Below are positions 24,786 to 36,734 of a DNA stretch of 64,000 bases, in pieces. Source of the DNA: Sinotaia quadrata (Eukaryota > Mollusca > Gastropoda > Architaenioglossa > Viviparidae). The translations under genes and the position numbers were made by a program. Under the pieces are notes generated by a model. It was not told where the DNA came from, did not search any database, and saw only the letters and a list, made by a program, of their open reading frames with translations. Numbering within the stretch: the stretch's first letter is position 1; every line of letters starts with the position of its first letter. The stretch covers positions 103,328,875-103,392,874 of the forward strand of contig CM054179.1 of the NCBI GenBank assembly GCA_028829895.1, written 5' to 3'.

Positions 24786-25389
24786 ATATTTCCTTTGGTT
24801 TGTTTCTAAGGTGAATATCTGCATTTGACTGCTATGCTTTCAGTTATATAAATTATCGGTTTAGAGGAAAAACAATAGATTAACAGGCCCTATATACTTT
24901 ACTTAAAATTTAAAAAAAAATAATAATTACACAAGGAAAAAAGCACTTGTTTCTCAGCACCATACTTTATTTACAGCTGCTATTGGGTACTAAACATGTT
25001 AACCACAAAATAATTTAATAACAAAAACAAAAATACAGTTAATTGGCACATTTAAAAATGTTATGTGAACCGAAAACAACCTTCTTTGGAAGAGCGTCGA
25101 TTTCTATGCCACTTTGCTAGAACCACCTCCTGCTCCTGGGTACCCCAGTCTTAAATAAAAAGAATTCTCACTTTATAACTGGCAAACCTGGATGTATCAG
25201 GTCATTTGTTAAAGACCTATTGCTCATTTGCAGGCGACATCAGTTCGGCTATATAATAATATTACGGTTTGGCGAAAGTGAAGGACATCAATTAATTATA
25301 CGCAGGTGAACATAGTATAATACGTTACTTTGTCTCCAGATTAACAGGCTCCAAACGATGTGATGCATGGAATCGTGTGAGGCTAAAAG
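24786..25389. other. Unique DNA upstream of the retroelement
   Basis: No long terminal repeat or primer-binding site that I can confirm lies here, although the upstream end of the retroelement must be within or lost from this stretch. Confidence 0.4.
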
Positions 25390-25393
25390 ACGA

Positions 25394-25571
25394 GAAGCTA
25401 AAACTATAAGGGAAAGAATAGGAAGGGAAGAAAACTCATGGAAGAAGTGAAGAGAATGGATGAGATTGAGATTAAAAGACTAGAAGCTGAAACTATAAGG
25501 GAAAGAATAGGAAGGGAAGAAAACTCATGGAAGAAGTGAAGAGAATGGATGAGATTGAGATTAAGAGACTA
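25394..25571 (+). repeat. 89-bp tandem duplication inside gag
   Basis: GAAGCTAAAACTATAAGGGA at 25394 recurs as GAAGCTGAAACTATAAGGGA at 25483. A partial third start (GATTAAGAGACTAGAAC) follows. 89 is not a multiple of three, so the duplication itself shifts the frame of the charged segment. Confidence 0.95.
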
Positions 25572-26297
25572 GAACAGGAACATATTCTAGCCTTAAAGCC
25601 CTTAAAGATTGAGAGTCATGAAAATAGCAAGCGTGTGTGTGTGGGGGGGGGGATGGGGGGTGTCAAATTTTGGTGATGTTTCAAGGTAGAGGTGAGAAAG
25701 GTGTCCTATGGGAATAAACATGTTGCCCTTTGACCGCATAGATGCCTTCCTAACCGCTTTTGAAAAAATCACCGAAGCTAACAAAATTCATCATGAACTT
25801 TGAACCATTCACTTATCAGGGTTATTACGTGTTAGTGCAAAAGATGAATATAATAAACTGGATAATAATGAATAGAGGATTTTGATAAGGTAAAAGCCAC
25901 TCTATTCAAATATTACAAACTTACAGGCAAAAGTAGTGAAAAAGCTAATCGTAACACATGTGCAATATTTTTAGGCGTGTCACTGATCTTTACCCAAAAT
26001 GGATGGATCTAGCTGAATTCCCTCAGACATACAATGGAATTTGGGATGAGGTAGTCAAGGAATTAGTCCTCGGTACCTACAAATCTGATTTGTTGATCTT
26101 TTTAGCAGAAAGAAATTTATCCTTGTTAGAAGAAATCAGTGAGGCAGCTGATCAACATAACGAGGTGCGCACAAAACCATCGCACACATATCTTAGCAAG
26201 CTGCATTCAAGTGAGCATTTATCGAAAGAAAGAGAAGAAAATGCGAATGATAATTAATTGGAGAGAGAGAAATTAAAAATAGAGTAAATGGTAATGG

Positions 26298-26301
<4 letters not shown>

Positions 26302-26381
<80 letters not shown>
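26302..26381 (+). repeat. GA microsatellite (~40 units) inside gag linker
   Basis: A pure GA tract lies between the capsid and zinc-knuckle segments. In any frame it reads as alternating R and E, similar in character to the charged linker around it. Confidence 0.97.
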
Positions 26382-26384
<3 letters not shown>

Positions 26385-26530
26385 AGTGATGACAGAGTTG
26401 TTAAACATGAAGATAAACAATCTGGCCCAGAACAAAAGCAGAACCAAAAAAGCATAACTTGTTTCAGTTGCAGTGAGAGTGGACATTTTTTTTTGCGGAA
26501 CTGTCCACAACGCCCTCATGCCAGAGTGAA

Positions 26531-26860
26531 TGCCGCGACCTTAGGAAGACAAGACCGGGGCAGGTTGAACCTGACAGAGGTGAGAGAAAACGGACAAGAC
26601 GTCACAGCACTCCTTGACACAGACTGTGAATTAGACTTAATTGTTCATGCATCATTGGTTCACGATTGAGATTACACTGGGGAAATGATACCAGTAAAAT
26701 GTGTTAATGGCAGCAATGATTATATTGCCAGTAGCTGTAGTTGAGATAATATCTGATTTCGTAAATGGGGAAATGTTGAAGCCACGGTAATGAGAGATGC
26801 AATGCATGATGTAATCTTAGGATGCAAGTTTATTACGCCATGCAAGGTTTCCATTGCTAG
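26531..26860 (+). pseudogene. pro: Ty3/gypsy-type aspartic protease relic
   Basis: Directly downstream of the zinc knuckle and in the same frame is TALLDTDCELDLI (around 26604-26642). It corresponds to the ALxDTGxxxxLI active-site block of retropepsins, which cleave the gag-pol polyprotein. The catalytic triplet reads D-T-D instead of D-T/S-G (26616-26624), so the glycine is lost. About 60 codons later the same frame gives DVILGCKF (26808-26831), matching the conserved C-terminal ILGxDF block of this protease. In-frame stops occur in between (for example after VHD near 26667). The order gag-knuckle-protease is as expected for the family. I am confident of identity and that it is inactive. Confidence 0.82.
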
Positions 26861-27540
26861 TCACATTGTGACATTGTAGCTAGCAGAATAGAATTGTTGG
26901 ACACAGACAATGACATTGCACTTATGACTGACACATTTATTTTGGAAGACGCAGCATTTGACAAGATAGAGGATGAATCTGAGATAAGACATTCTATACT
27001 TCAGTATTTGACAGTAGAGGATGAAACACGTGGAGAATGAAACCCAGAGAGGACAGTTTAGGCAAACTGGGAGTTGATAGTGATAAGAAAGACCAGACAG
27101 ACATTTGCAACTCTCCAGTTGACACTGCGATAGATTTAGTGACAGGCAAGCTTTGGATGAATTAGCAAACGACACTTTAGGAGAACTGAAATTCGAAGTT
27201 GATAAGGAAGATAGTGCAGACATTTGTAATTCTGTAGCAGATGACTTGCAGACTGGAAAACCGACTGGAGAAGTGTACGAACCACACCCACCTTTATTGA
27301 CAGACCTAGTTCACGGTCAAAGGGAGACATATGTCATTATGGTCATTGGACAAAAGGGGCAGGGCCACATGGGTAGTCAGAAATACAGTAGTGCAAGACT
27401 GAGAAACGTAAGCACATGACCTTGACATGTAGTGTTGAATTAGAAAATGTAGAAGGTAAGACAGAAGAGGTGGTTGTCATAGGACTGAATAGCTTACTTC
27501 AGAGAAGTGACAAAGTGAAGAATGCATGCAGAGGAACAGA
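26861..27540 (+). mobile_element. Acidic downstream segment of the Ty3/gypsy relic
   Basis: Plus-strand frames through this stretch (for example 27153-27419) are rich in D and E, with words such as DELANDTLGELK and DKEDSADICNS. Acidic linkers of this sort occur between protease and reverse transcriptase in some animal Ty3/gypsy elements, so I read it as the continuation of the same element. It is split over several frames. No reverse transcriptase motif (YxDD) is reached; the element ends in a 40-bp tandem array. Assignment rests on position and composition. Confidence 0.5.
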
Positions 27541-27950
27541 CGACATTGTAAGTCCACTTTGCTCTTTGATCGCAGAGCAATGACATTGTAAGTCCACTTT
27601 ACTCTTTGATCGCAGAGCAATGACATTGTAAGTCCACTTTGCTCTTTGATCGCAGAGCAATGACATTGTAAGTCCACTTTACTCTTTGATCGCAGAGTAA
27701 TGACATTGTAAGTCCACTTTGCTCTTTGATCGCAGAGCAATGACATTGTAAGTCCACTTTACTCTTTGATCGCAGAGCAATGACATTGTAAGTCCACTTT
27801 GCTCTTTGATCACAGAGCAATGACATTGTAAGTTCACTTTGCTCTTTGATGACAGAGCAATGACATTGTAAGTCCACTTTGCTCTTTGATCACAGAGCAA
27901 TGACATTGTAAGTCCACTTTGCTCTTTGCTCACAGAGCAACGACATTGTT
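27541..27950. repeat. 40-bp minisatellite, 10 copies, at the end of the retroelement relic
   Basis: GACATTGTAAGTCCACTTTG plus CTCTTTGATCGCAGAGCAAT, period exactly 40 (27542, 27582, 27622 and so on). The first copy continues an open frame of the retroelement segment (reading RGTDDIVSPLCSLIAE), so the monomer may come from the element. The last copies are the most divergent. Minus-strand frames here are by-products. Confidence 0.95.
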
Positions 27951-28433
27951 ACACACCAGCTTATCTTTAACGACCCTTTCTCAGTATCAAGCTTTAAAGT
28001 TATTAATTTTAATATACACACTTACACTGATGACAGACTGGTTGCCTAATTCACCATTCTGCCTTTACAGTTAAGTTGCCTCAAGTTCTGGCATTCAGTA
28101 TAACAACAGCTGAATTCATTTACTATATATGGTTTGGAATAGTTATCTTAACTTGACATTACAATGTAGATTATCATTCATATTACATTCGGCTCCTCAG
28201 TCATACTTGATAATTGTTAAAATTGTTAAAATAACAAGAAATAAATTTAATAATTTACAATAATATAATACACAATATGAAGCAAAATGATATACATATG
28301 GGTTTTCTAGACCACCTATTCTGCCTTTATAAATAGAGTCAAATCGTAAACGCTGGGTTCAAGTCAATTGGCAGAGATGAGCCACTTAGCTGTATTTTCT
28401 GTAATTGAGGAAGTACACCTTGAAGGAGTTACA
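27951..28433. other. Unique AT-rich DNA, nothing recognised
   Basis: No remaining retroelement motif could be read here. Confidence 0.45.
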
Positions 28434-28447
28434 CACACATACACACA

Positions 28448-28513
<66 letters not shown>
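28434..28513 (+). repeat. CA microsatellite
   Basis: About 38 CA units with two TA interruptions near the left end. Confidence 0.97.
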
Positions 28514-28516
<3 letters not shown>

Positions 28517-29989
28517 GAATACACACAGAAATAGACACGCTGTTGTGCTTTTTTTCAATTTTTGCACAAATATTGACGAAATAATTTATGTAATTTTAAT
28601 ATAATATGTCTGAGCCTCGCACCTATATTCATTTATATTTTATGTTACAACTGCTGATGATATTCGGCAACACAGCCAAGCCGACCACAACGGGACATTC
28701 CACATACTGTAACGCAAATGGTGTTATGTACAATTATTGCTAAAATATGGAATTATTAAATCTCATTCTGCATTATGGTACAAAGTGAATTCTGTAAAAG
28801 ACAAATTGTACATCAGGTAATTTAACAGTGCAATCGGTCTCAACACTGTCAAGATGGGACTAAGGCAACGTCGCTTCAAATCCAAGAATATTCGACACAA
28901 CCATATTGCGATCTTTAGAAGTGGAAAACGTTAATATTCAAATAAACATCTAAAACATTTTATAAATAATAGTATATACATGTTTATAATCAGACTGAAT
29001 CGAAGAATCGACCAACTACGATACACTGAACTATATACACCCGTTTATAATAATGTAAACTTGCGTATAATTAAGAAATAATATAATAAATACATATTAA
29101 TATATTTTATACCTTATAAACTTTAGAATCGTTTACACTCAGCTACAATAAAACTTTCACACTCAGGTAGACTAAAACTTTCACACTCAGGTAGAATAAA
29201 CCTTTGACACTCAGCTGCACTTTGATCCACCTTCTATTGAATTATTATACACTATACTAATTCTATAATAAAACTGATATACAGAAACATAAGAAACAGT
29301 ACTGAGTTATACACTTAAATATAAACACCATTTTTTAATAGCATATCTATATACTGAGGAGTATTGGCAACTTTATTTCTAAATGAATATACATAATAAT
29401 AATATATACCATACAATATATTTCAACTATTCTGATGGAGTAAAGAAATAATACACACATTTTTACATTCAGCTTCAGAAAAGGTCATCTTGAAAAGGGA
29501 AGTTCATATCTGTAATTGGTAAATAAAACTTGCAACTGTAAAAGTATTCTAATACAAAACCGGCTGAAGTAAGAAAGAAAATACGTCACAATTGCAAACG
29601 TGAGGTGCATGTATGACCATCGCTAACTCAGAACTGAGAAGATCGAACAACAGGCTAAGAGATTGGACTAGCTTATCGTAACAATTCTAATACACATCTA
29701 TTTTCAGACTAGTATAGAGCTATTGAAGAGATCCTTAAAAAGCAGCATCCTCTAATGACAAACTACACTGCCGTATTAAGAAATACTACACACGGGAATA
29801 CAAATGAGCTTTAAAACTTTGATAGAAGGACTGCTTATCAATAATTAGAACATACAGCATACCTGTTTTGTACAGGACTGCGATATTAACGCATTCAACT
29901 TTGATGAATGACTCTAACTAGAAAATATAACAGATATTCACTCTGCAAAAGTGAGCCAATACATAGTGCTATTTTAAGACTCCAATTTA
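28514..29989. other. AT-rich DNA with a short ~28-bp repeat
   Basis: ACACTCAGGTAGACTAAAAC-like units recur four times at about 29133-29222. The rest is AT-rich with no gene recognised. Confidence 0.5.
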
Positions 29990-30600
29990 ATAATTTAATA
30001 ATTTTAAAATTCAACGTACAGTTAAAATACATGACATATATAATTATATATCTACAATTAAAATGTACAACATACATACACAGAGCATTTAACAAATGAT
30101 TGCATATCTACAATTAAAATGCACAACAGACTTACAGATCTATACAAGTGAACATTTAAAATATTCGACTTTAACAAATGATTGCATATCTACAATTAAA
30201 ATGTACAACATACTTAACAGAACATTTAACAAATGATTGCATATCTACAATTAAAATGTACAACATACTTAACAGAACATTTAACAAATGATTGCATATC
30301 TACAATTAAAATGTACAACATACTTACACAGAACATTTAACAAATGATTGTATATCTACAATTAAAATGTACAACATACTTACACAGAACATTTAACAAA
30401 TGATTGTATATCTACAATTAAAATGTACAACATACTTACACAGAACATTTAACATATTATTGTATATCTACAATTAAAATGTACAACATACTTACACAGA
30501 ACATTTAACAAATGATTGTATATCTACAATTAAAATGTACAACATACTTACACAGAACATTTAACAAATGATTGTATATCTACAATTAAAATGTACACAC
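29990..30600. repeat. ~56-bp AT-rich satellite, about 10-11 copies
   Basis: TGATTGTATATCTACAATTA plus AAATGTACAACATACTTACA plus CAGAACATTTAACAAA. Starts of TGATTG at 30234, 30289, 30345 and 30401 give 55-56 bp. Left copies are degenerate and one (30098-30179) is longer; right copies are nearly identical. Confidence 0.93.
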
Positions 30601-30939
30601 GTTTGAAAATGAGCTACTAAAATGTCCAAAACTTTTAAGAAATGATTACAGTTCTAAAATTAGAAAACACACTAGATATGTACAAATATACAGTTCTAAA
30701 ATTAGAAAACACACTAGACAGGTACAAATATACAGTTCTAAAATTAGAATACAAACTAGACATGTAAAAATATACAAGTGAGTCACTTAAACGTCCAGAT
30801 TTAACAAATGACGATGCATCTATAATTAGAAAATACGAAATGCACGCACAACTATAAAAGTGAGTTTCTCAAGCGTACAATCTTAACAGTTGTTATATTT
30901 ACGAATATAATAAGCACGATATGATTTATACATTAATAA
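30601..30939. repeat. 46-bp repeat (3 copies) and degraded flanks
   Basis: ACAGTTCTAAAATTAGAAAA plus CACACTAGACATGTACAAAT recurs three times at about 30648-30775. The flanks resemble weakly diverged relatives of the preceding satellite. Confidence 0.8.
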
Positions 30940-31239
30940 ACAACAATAATGGTTTTTATCAATCGTGATATGATTTCTGTACTATTATACATAATATTTT
31001 ATTTTTATCAAGCGCGATATGATTTCGTTACTATTATACAAAATTTAACTTTTATAAAGATATATATGACTTCTGTATTTTTATTACAAAAATTAAGAAC
31101 TTTTATCAAATTCGATGTGACTTCTGTACTATTATGCAAAAAAATAAGAACTTTTATCAAACTCGATTTGGCTTCTGTACTATATATTATGCAACTTAAT
31201 AATAATTTTTATCAAACTCGATATGACTTCTGTACTATA
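30940..31239. repeat. ~60-65-bp degenerate repeat, 5 copies
   Basis: TTTTATCAAACTCGATATGA plus CTTCTGTACTATTATGCAAA. The 187-residue plus-strand frame 30949-31512 spans this and the next array and is not a gene. Confidence 0.85.
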
Positions 31240-31382
31240 CATTTCAGTAAACCTAAATTCGATAGTCATTTCAGTAAACCTAAATTCGACAGTCATTTCA
31301 GTAAACCTAAATTCGACAGTCATTTCAGTAAACCTAAATTCGACAGTCATTTCAGTAAACCTAAATTCGACAGTCATTTCAG
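31240..31382. repeat. 27-bp minisatellite, 5 copies
   Basis: CATTTCAGTAAACCTAAATT plus CGACAGT, an exact 27-bp period. The first copy has GATAGT. Confidence 0.95.
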
Positions 31383-32207
31383 CACGATAGCTACTTATGT
31401 ATCTGTAAATAAATTTATAATCAGTTGTTATATCTCGACTACGATTTATTTAAATACAAAAGTCATTTATGTACTATTAATATATAAATGCGCTCGATTT
31501 CAATCAAGATAAAGGCTTTATTTAATTTATTACAATAATTAAAACAAACCAGCAAACATACCTTCTCAGGATCCATAGTCTTGTTTGAACTTATTGGTTT
31601 GTTCTATGTATAAATGCACCATTACTTCGATTAGCAGTCATTTTCGTAGAAATGTATTATAAGTCACACTGACAACATCCAACATTCATGTACAAATATA
31701 TAGTTCCCAACTTTCCTTGCAACAGGCTCGTTTCCACGTCATTGGCGGAAAATTTAACGCGGGCTACTGTCACGTGCAAAGCCACATGGAATTCAAACAA
31801 TGGATGACAACACTTATTTACAAGTTCACAAATAATGTTAGCGCCAGCAGTTTTCTGTGTCGCGTTCTGCGTGATGAGACTGAATATTAAGACGTCGTTT
31901 CTTATCTCGTGATTTCACTCAATACTGAGACATCAGTTTTAATATTGACATTTAATTGAGTATTGATACATAATTCCTTATATCGTAATTTTACCTAATA
32001 TTGAAAGTATAATTTCTTATATCGTATATGATTGACTGTTATCATCATCTCAGTTACTTTTATCATTTTCTTTGTATGTTTAAATATCGTGATTTGCTGG
32101 AGTTCCTTATTGTTAACATTTAACAAATTTTCTTGAATATTTTGTTTAATTTCATCTCGCTTTCTTTTGTATCAACAAATCCCAATTCGAGTCGACTAAG
32201 AAAGAAA
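31383..32207. other. Unique DNA with a GC-richer island at 31720-31890
   Basis: The island carries an ATTGG (inverted CCAAT) near 31740 and a CACGTG E-box near 31772. No exon is recognised. The rest is AT-rich. Confidence 0.4.
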
Positions 32208-32960
32208 CGTTATTGCCGGGTGAAGTCGACTCTTTAAAATAAATATCTTATTGCTAGATGAAGTCGACATTTTAAAAAATCTTATTGCTGGATGAAGTTA
32301 ACATAAGAAGGTGAAGGTGATTCTTTTAAAAATCTTAGCTGGATCAAGTAGACTCTTTAAAAAAAAATGATTTTGTTTGTTGAAGTCGAATCTTTGAGAA
32401 ATGTTATTGCTGAATGAAGTCAACTCTTTAAAAACTGTTATTGCTGGATGAAGTCAACTCTTTAAAACTTCTTACTCAAATATTGACTTTAAAAATGTTA
32501 CTGCTGGATGAAGTTGACTTTAAAAATATATATTATAGCCAGACTAGTTAAGAAATGTTATTGCTGAATGAAGTCAACAATTTAAGAAGTGATATTGCTG
32601 AATGAAGTTGACTTTTACAAAATGTTATTGCTGGATGAAGTCAACTCTTTAAGAAATCTTATTGCTGGATGAAATCAACTTTTTAAGAAATCTTATTGCT
32701 GGATGAAATCAACTCGTTGAGAAATCTTATTGTTGGATGAAATCAACTCTTTAAAAAATGTTATAGCTAGATGAAGTCGACTATTTAAGAAATGTTATTG
32801 CTGAATGAAGTTGACTTTTAAAATGTTATTGCTGAATGAATCTACTTTATGAAATATTGTTGCTGGGGATGAAAGTCAACTCTGTAAAAGTTTTATTGCT
32901 GGATGAAATAGACTCTTGAAAAAATCTTATTGCTGGCTGAAATTGACCCTTTTCTGTTGA
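32208..32960. repeat. ~35-38-bp degenerate satellite, about 20 copies
   Basis: TTATTGCTGGATGAAGTCAA plus CTCTTTAAGAAATC. Copies differ in length by a few bases, with several truncated (for example 32320-32350). Confidence 0.92.
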
Positions 32961-33023
32961 ATTAACTTCTTTATACAACATTTCTAACTTAATGTGACTT
33001 TTTTTTTTAAAAAGAAACACTGT

Positions 33024-33400
33024 TGCTGACTCTAGTATGCTTATAAAGACTCCATTATTGACTCAAGCTTGTTCATATAGACTCCATCATTGACTCGTCT
33101 GCTCATATATACTTCATCATTGACTCAAGTCTGCTCATATAGTCTCCATCACTGATTCAAGTCTGCTGACATAGACTACATCATTGAATTTAGTCTGCTC
33201 ATATAGTCTCCATCAATGACTCAAGTCTGCTCATATAGTCTCCATCATTGACTCAAGTCTGCTCATAAAATTATAGTCTCCATCATTGACTCAAGTCTGC
33301 TCATATAGTCTCCATCACTGATTCAAGTCTGCTGACATAGACTACATCATTGAATCTAGCTAGTCTGCTCATATAAACTCCATCATTGACTCGAGTCAAC
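33024..33400. repeat. ~32-bp minisatellite, about 11 copies
   Basis: TTGACTCAAGTCTGCTCATA plus TAGTCTCCATCA. A two-copy variant block with GACATAGACTACATCATTGA appears twice (about 33165 and 33340), indicating higher-order duplication. Confidence 0.93.
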
Positions 33401-33620
33401 TGTTTCAGAATCACCATTGGTAACTGGAGGCGGCCCTGTCCAAAGCTCTATTGGGGACTGGGGGCGCCGTATCCAAAGCTCTAATGGTGGCTTTCAAAAA
33501 CTATGCTGCAAACTCAAGTTTTCAACAACAAGAAAAAGCAGCATCAACGACAATTACAGGTGATTTTAGACAATTTTGTCATGCAGAAAGAATTGTATAC
33601 TTAGACAACTCCGTGTACAC
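33401..33620. other. Short unique island
   Basis: A GC-richer stretch (33420-33490) contains two copies of a CCAAAGCTCTA motif about 30 bp apart. The plus-strand frame 33451-33639 has no recognisable family. Confidence 0.4.
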
Positions 33621-34545
33621 TGGAGACACTCCGTTTTAAGAAAACCATTGTAGACTGGAGAACTTTGTTATGAATATCACTGAACACTCAAGGCAGCTAT
33701 TTTAAGAACACAATTGTAAACTGGAATCTGCTAGACAAGATAGCTCTTTTACATAGGTTATTTTAGACTCACGGTACCTCTTTTAAGAAAAGCTTTGTAG
33801 ACTCAAGATAGCTTTTTTAAGTAAACCATCATAAATTCAAGATAACTCTTCTAAGAAAACTATTGTAGACTAAAGGTAACTCTTTAGGGAAATCCATTGT
33901 AGACTCAAGGTAGCTCTTTTAAGAAAACCATTGTAGACTCAAGAAAACTCTTTTAAGAAAACCATTGTAGACTCAAGAAAACTCTTTTAAGAAAACCATT
34001 GCACCATTGCACACTGGAGATACTTATTTGTAGACTCAAGATATCTCTTATAAATAAATACACCATTGTAAACTCAAGATATCTCATTTTAAGTATACCA
34101 TTTAGACTCAAGATATCCATTTAAGTATTCTATTCTAGAATCAAGATATCTTATTTAAGCATACCATTCTAGACGCAAGATATCTCATTTTAAGTATACC
34201 ATTTAGACTCAAGATATCCATTTAAGTATTCTATTCTAGAATCAAGATATCTTATTTAAGCATACCATTCTAGACGCAAGATATCTCATTTAAGAATGTC
34301 ATTGTAGACTCGATGCATCTTTTTAAACACACCTTTGCAGACAGCACTGTTAAGCAAACAAATGTAGACAAAATAAAATTGTTAAGTACACCATTGTAGA
34401 CAGAAGACAGTACTGTTAAGTATACCATTATAGACTTATACAGCACAGTTCAGTAAACTATTGTAGACTCAAGACAGTACTGTTAAGTATACCATTATAG
34501 ACTCATACAGCACAGTTCAGTAAACCATTGTAGACTCAAGTGAGT
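33621..34545. repeat. ~35-40-bp degenerate satellite, about 24 copies
   Basis: CCATTGTAGACTCAAGATAG plus CTCTTTTAAGAAAA. Sub-blocks differ: ATATCTCATTTAAG types at 34020-34320 and GACAGTACTGTTAAG types at 34330-34520. One two-copy block (about 34085-34180) is duplicated almost exactly at 34195-34290. Confidence 0.92.
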
Positions 34546-34658
34546 CTTAAGATACTAGGTAAAGAAAACCATATTTGATTCAGTAGTTCTTTTCATTCAC
34601 ATTTAAAACCAATTTCATGTAAAATGCCCTAAATAAAAGGCAATTTTACACAAAATAT

Positions 34659-34698
<40 letters not shown>

Positions 34699-35367
34699 CA
34701 CCACTTTCTGACAATTTGCCTATCCCTCTTTCTATACTTAATTGATATATAAATTGTTAATTTGTCGAAGTGACCCGACCTTGGACAATCTTTATGATGA
34801 TGTGATATTTTTGTAATTGTCAGAGTAGGAGTAAACACTCGAGTTGAGAATATGCTAGAAATTGCTGATGTAATGCAAACCACTTCCAACTAGATGAGTA
34901 TTTTTTATTATCCATTGTTTGAGATTCATGAGAACAAGACCAGCCAATGGGCTGAGATCCAAAAGTTTAGCATGCTGTACAGAACTGTATTGTCTAATCA
35001 ATTGAATCTGGTACGGCAAAAAGTCCAAGGCAGATGTTAGCTTAATGATGAGTTAACTGACGGATTAAATAATTATAATTCAATAATAAAAATAAACGTA
35101 CTTGCAAAAATTATTAAATAATTAACAGAATGAAAAAGTAAGTAATATAATACTTGGTAATCTAATGCAATTTGCAAGGTCATATACATATATTTTGGCC
35201 AAACTGTATTTCAATTTATTTATTATTTATTCTTTATTTAATAATCATGCGCTTAATTACAGGTGATATTAAATACACAAAATGAAATTTTTTCCAAAGT
35301 CTATGCACATGCTTACGCTTTATCGTGTGGTTTATTCTGAATAAATAATTTCAATATGTAAACAAGA
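34546..35367. other. AT-rich DNA with CA microsatellite
   Basis: (CA)n lies at 34662-34697. No gene is recognised; the minus-strand frame 34629-34889 begins in the microsatellite. Confidence 0.5.
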
Positions 35368-35577
35368 AGTCTTCTCAGACATATAAACACAGACGTAATA
35401 TAGACAACACAAAAGAGTCTTCTCAGACATATAAACACAGATGCAATATAGACAATACAAAAGAGTCTTCTCAGACATATAAACACAGACGAATATAGAC
35501 AACACAAAAGAGTCTTCTCAGACATATAAACATAGATGCAATATAGAAAACACTAAAAAGAGTCTTCTGAGACAAAC
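35368..35577. repeat. 48-bp minisatellite, about 4.5 copies
   Basis: AGTCTTCTCAGACATATAAA plus CACAGATGCAATATAGACAA. AGTCTTCTCAG starts at 35416 and 35464 (48 bp). The minus-strand frames are by-products. Confidence 0.94.
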
Positions 35578-35754
35578 ACGGCACAGAAATTAAGAGTGTT
35601 GCGAGGGTAGGTGGGTGAGGGTGACGGACCAATCTGCGTGACACACGAACATAAAATAATATTTTGTGTTTAAATTTGAAAATTATTATCTTCAGAGGCG
35701 GGGGTGGGAGTAGGGCCTGCCAAAGAAAGGATCCGCACCTGTGCCCACAAGACG

Positions 35755-35876
35755 ATCCCATGTACTAAATACTAGAGGTACGCCCCTACAGTAGAGATCC
35801 CTTGTACTAAATACTAGAGGTACGCCCCTACAGTAGAGATCCCATGTACTAAATACTAGAGGTACGCCCCTACAGA
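35755..35876. repeat. 42-bp minisatellite, 3 copies
   Basis: TGTACTAAATACTAGAGGTA plus CGCCCCTACAGTAGAGATCC. Starts at 35761 and 35803. Confidence 0.95.
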
Positions 35877-36395
35877 AGAAACTTCTACATCATACATGCA
35901 CAAAGAAACCTACGTCTTGCTAGTGGGTGAAATATAGGTCACCCATGACATACTTGGACAGCTATCAATTAAACATCTGCTGTGACAAAGAAATGCTTTG
36001 TACGTCTAATAGACTCAACTGCAGACAAACGCGCGCGAACGCACACACCGGGTTTTTTTACATAACATTATCATTGTTAGAAAGACAGAATCTACAAATC
36101 TAATATGATAATATGACATATCAACAACACAATGCAAAGAATTAAAAAATTAAGTCAGATACTCTCTATATATCTCTCTGTCACTCATACACACACACAC
36201 ACACACACACACACTGAGGAAAAATCAAAGAGACTAAAGAATTGACGATAAGAAAAATAAGGCACCAGAAAAAATAGGAAAACCTAGAAATAATTTTACG
36301 TTCGTGGACAAACACGCAAGGAAAACGCTGGGTTGTGATGATGCTTTTTAAAAATAACACAATCGCACTCTGTGCAATTTTTCCGGACACGCTCA

Positions 36396-36461
<66 letters not shown>

Positions 36462-36734
36462 TGCATGCACACACATAGCACGAGCACCACGTTAAATTTA
36501 CAGAGAAGAAAATATTTCTTTCCAGATGAAATAAATGCAAGAAGTTTTCTCTATCAAAAGTACACGTGCACAAGATAATAAGAATCCAACACGTGACTGG
36601 CAGTAGTTTGTAGTTTTACTTTGTGATGAGAATTATTCATTTACCGCTTGCGACACCAATGAATGTAGAAAGAGGACATTAAACAGGTGTCGTAAATATA
36701 CTACCTTTCGCAACCGAATGTGGTACTTTATTAT
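35877..36734. other. Unique DNA with two CA microsatellites
   Basis: (CA)n at about 36189-36213 and 36397-36458. Nothing else recognised. Confidence 0.55.

Larger units (their letters stand above)
25390..26530 (+). pseudogene. gag: Ty3/gypsy-type gag relic (coiled coil, capsid, zinc knuckle)
   Basis: Gag forms the retroelement core particle. In order I see a charged segment rich in E, K and R (25390-25620, partly duplicated); PFDRIDAF (from 25726), like the start of the SCAN-like capsid of animal Ty3/gypsy elements; DKVKATLFKYYKLTG (from 25884), like its DKLKEALLKRF-type helix; LYPKWMDLAEF plus DLLIFLAERN (25988-26120), like the C-terminal capsid half; a GA tract; then a CCHC-like knuckle CFSCSESGHFFLRNC (26460-26504). 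The three capsid blocks lie in three different frames, with stops between, so the gene is dead. The knuckle has five rather than the usual four residues between H and the last C, beside a T9 run, suggesting a slippage insertion. Capsid assignment is by remembered family pattern. Confidence 0.85.

Noticed and set aside
25200..25389. 5' long terminal repeat and primer-binding site of the gag-pro element
   Set aside because: I looked for a matching terminal repeat downstream and for a tRNA-complementary stretch and found neither that I could support.
27951..28430. Continuation of pol after the 40-bp array
   Set aside because: No reverse transcriptase motif or long frame was readable.
30949..31512. 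187-residue open frame with HFSKPKFDS repeats
   Set aside because: It is built from the ~62-bp and 27-bp arrays. The nine-residue repeat is simply the 27-bp unit translated.
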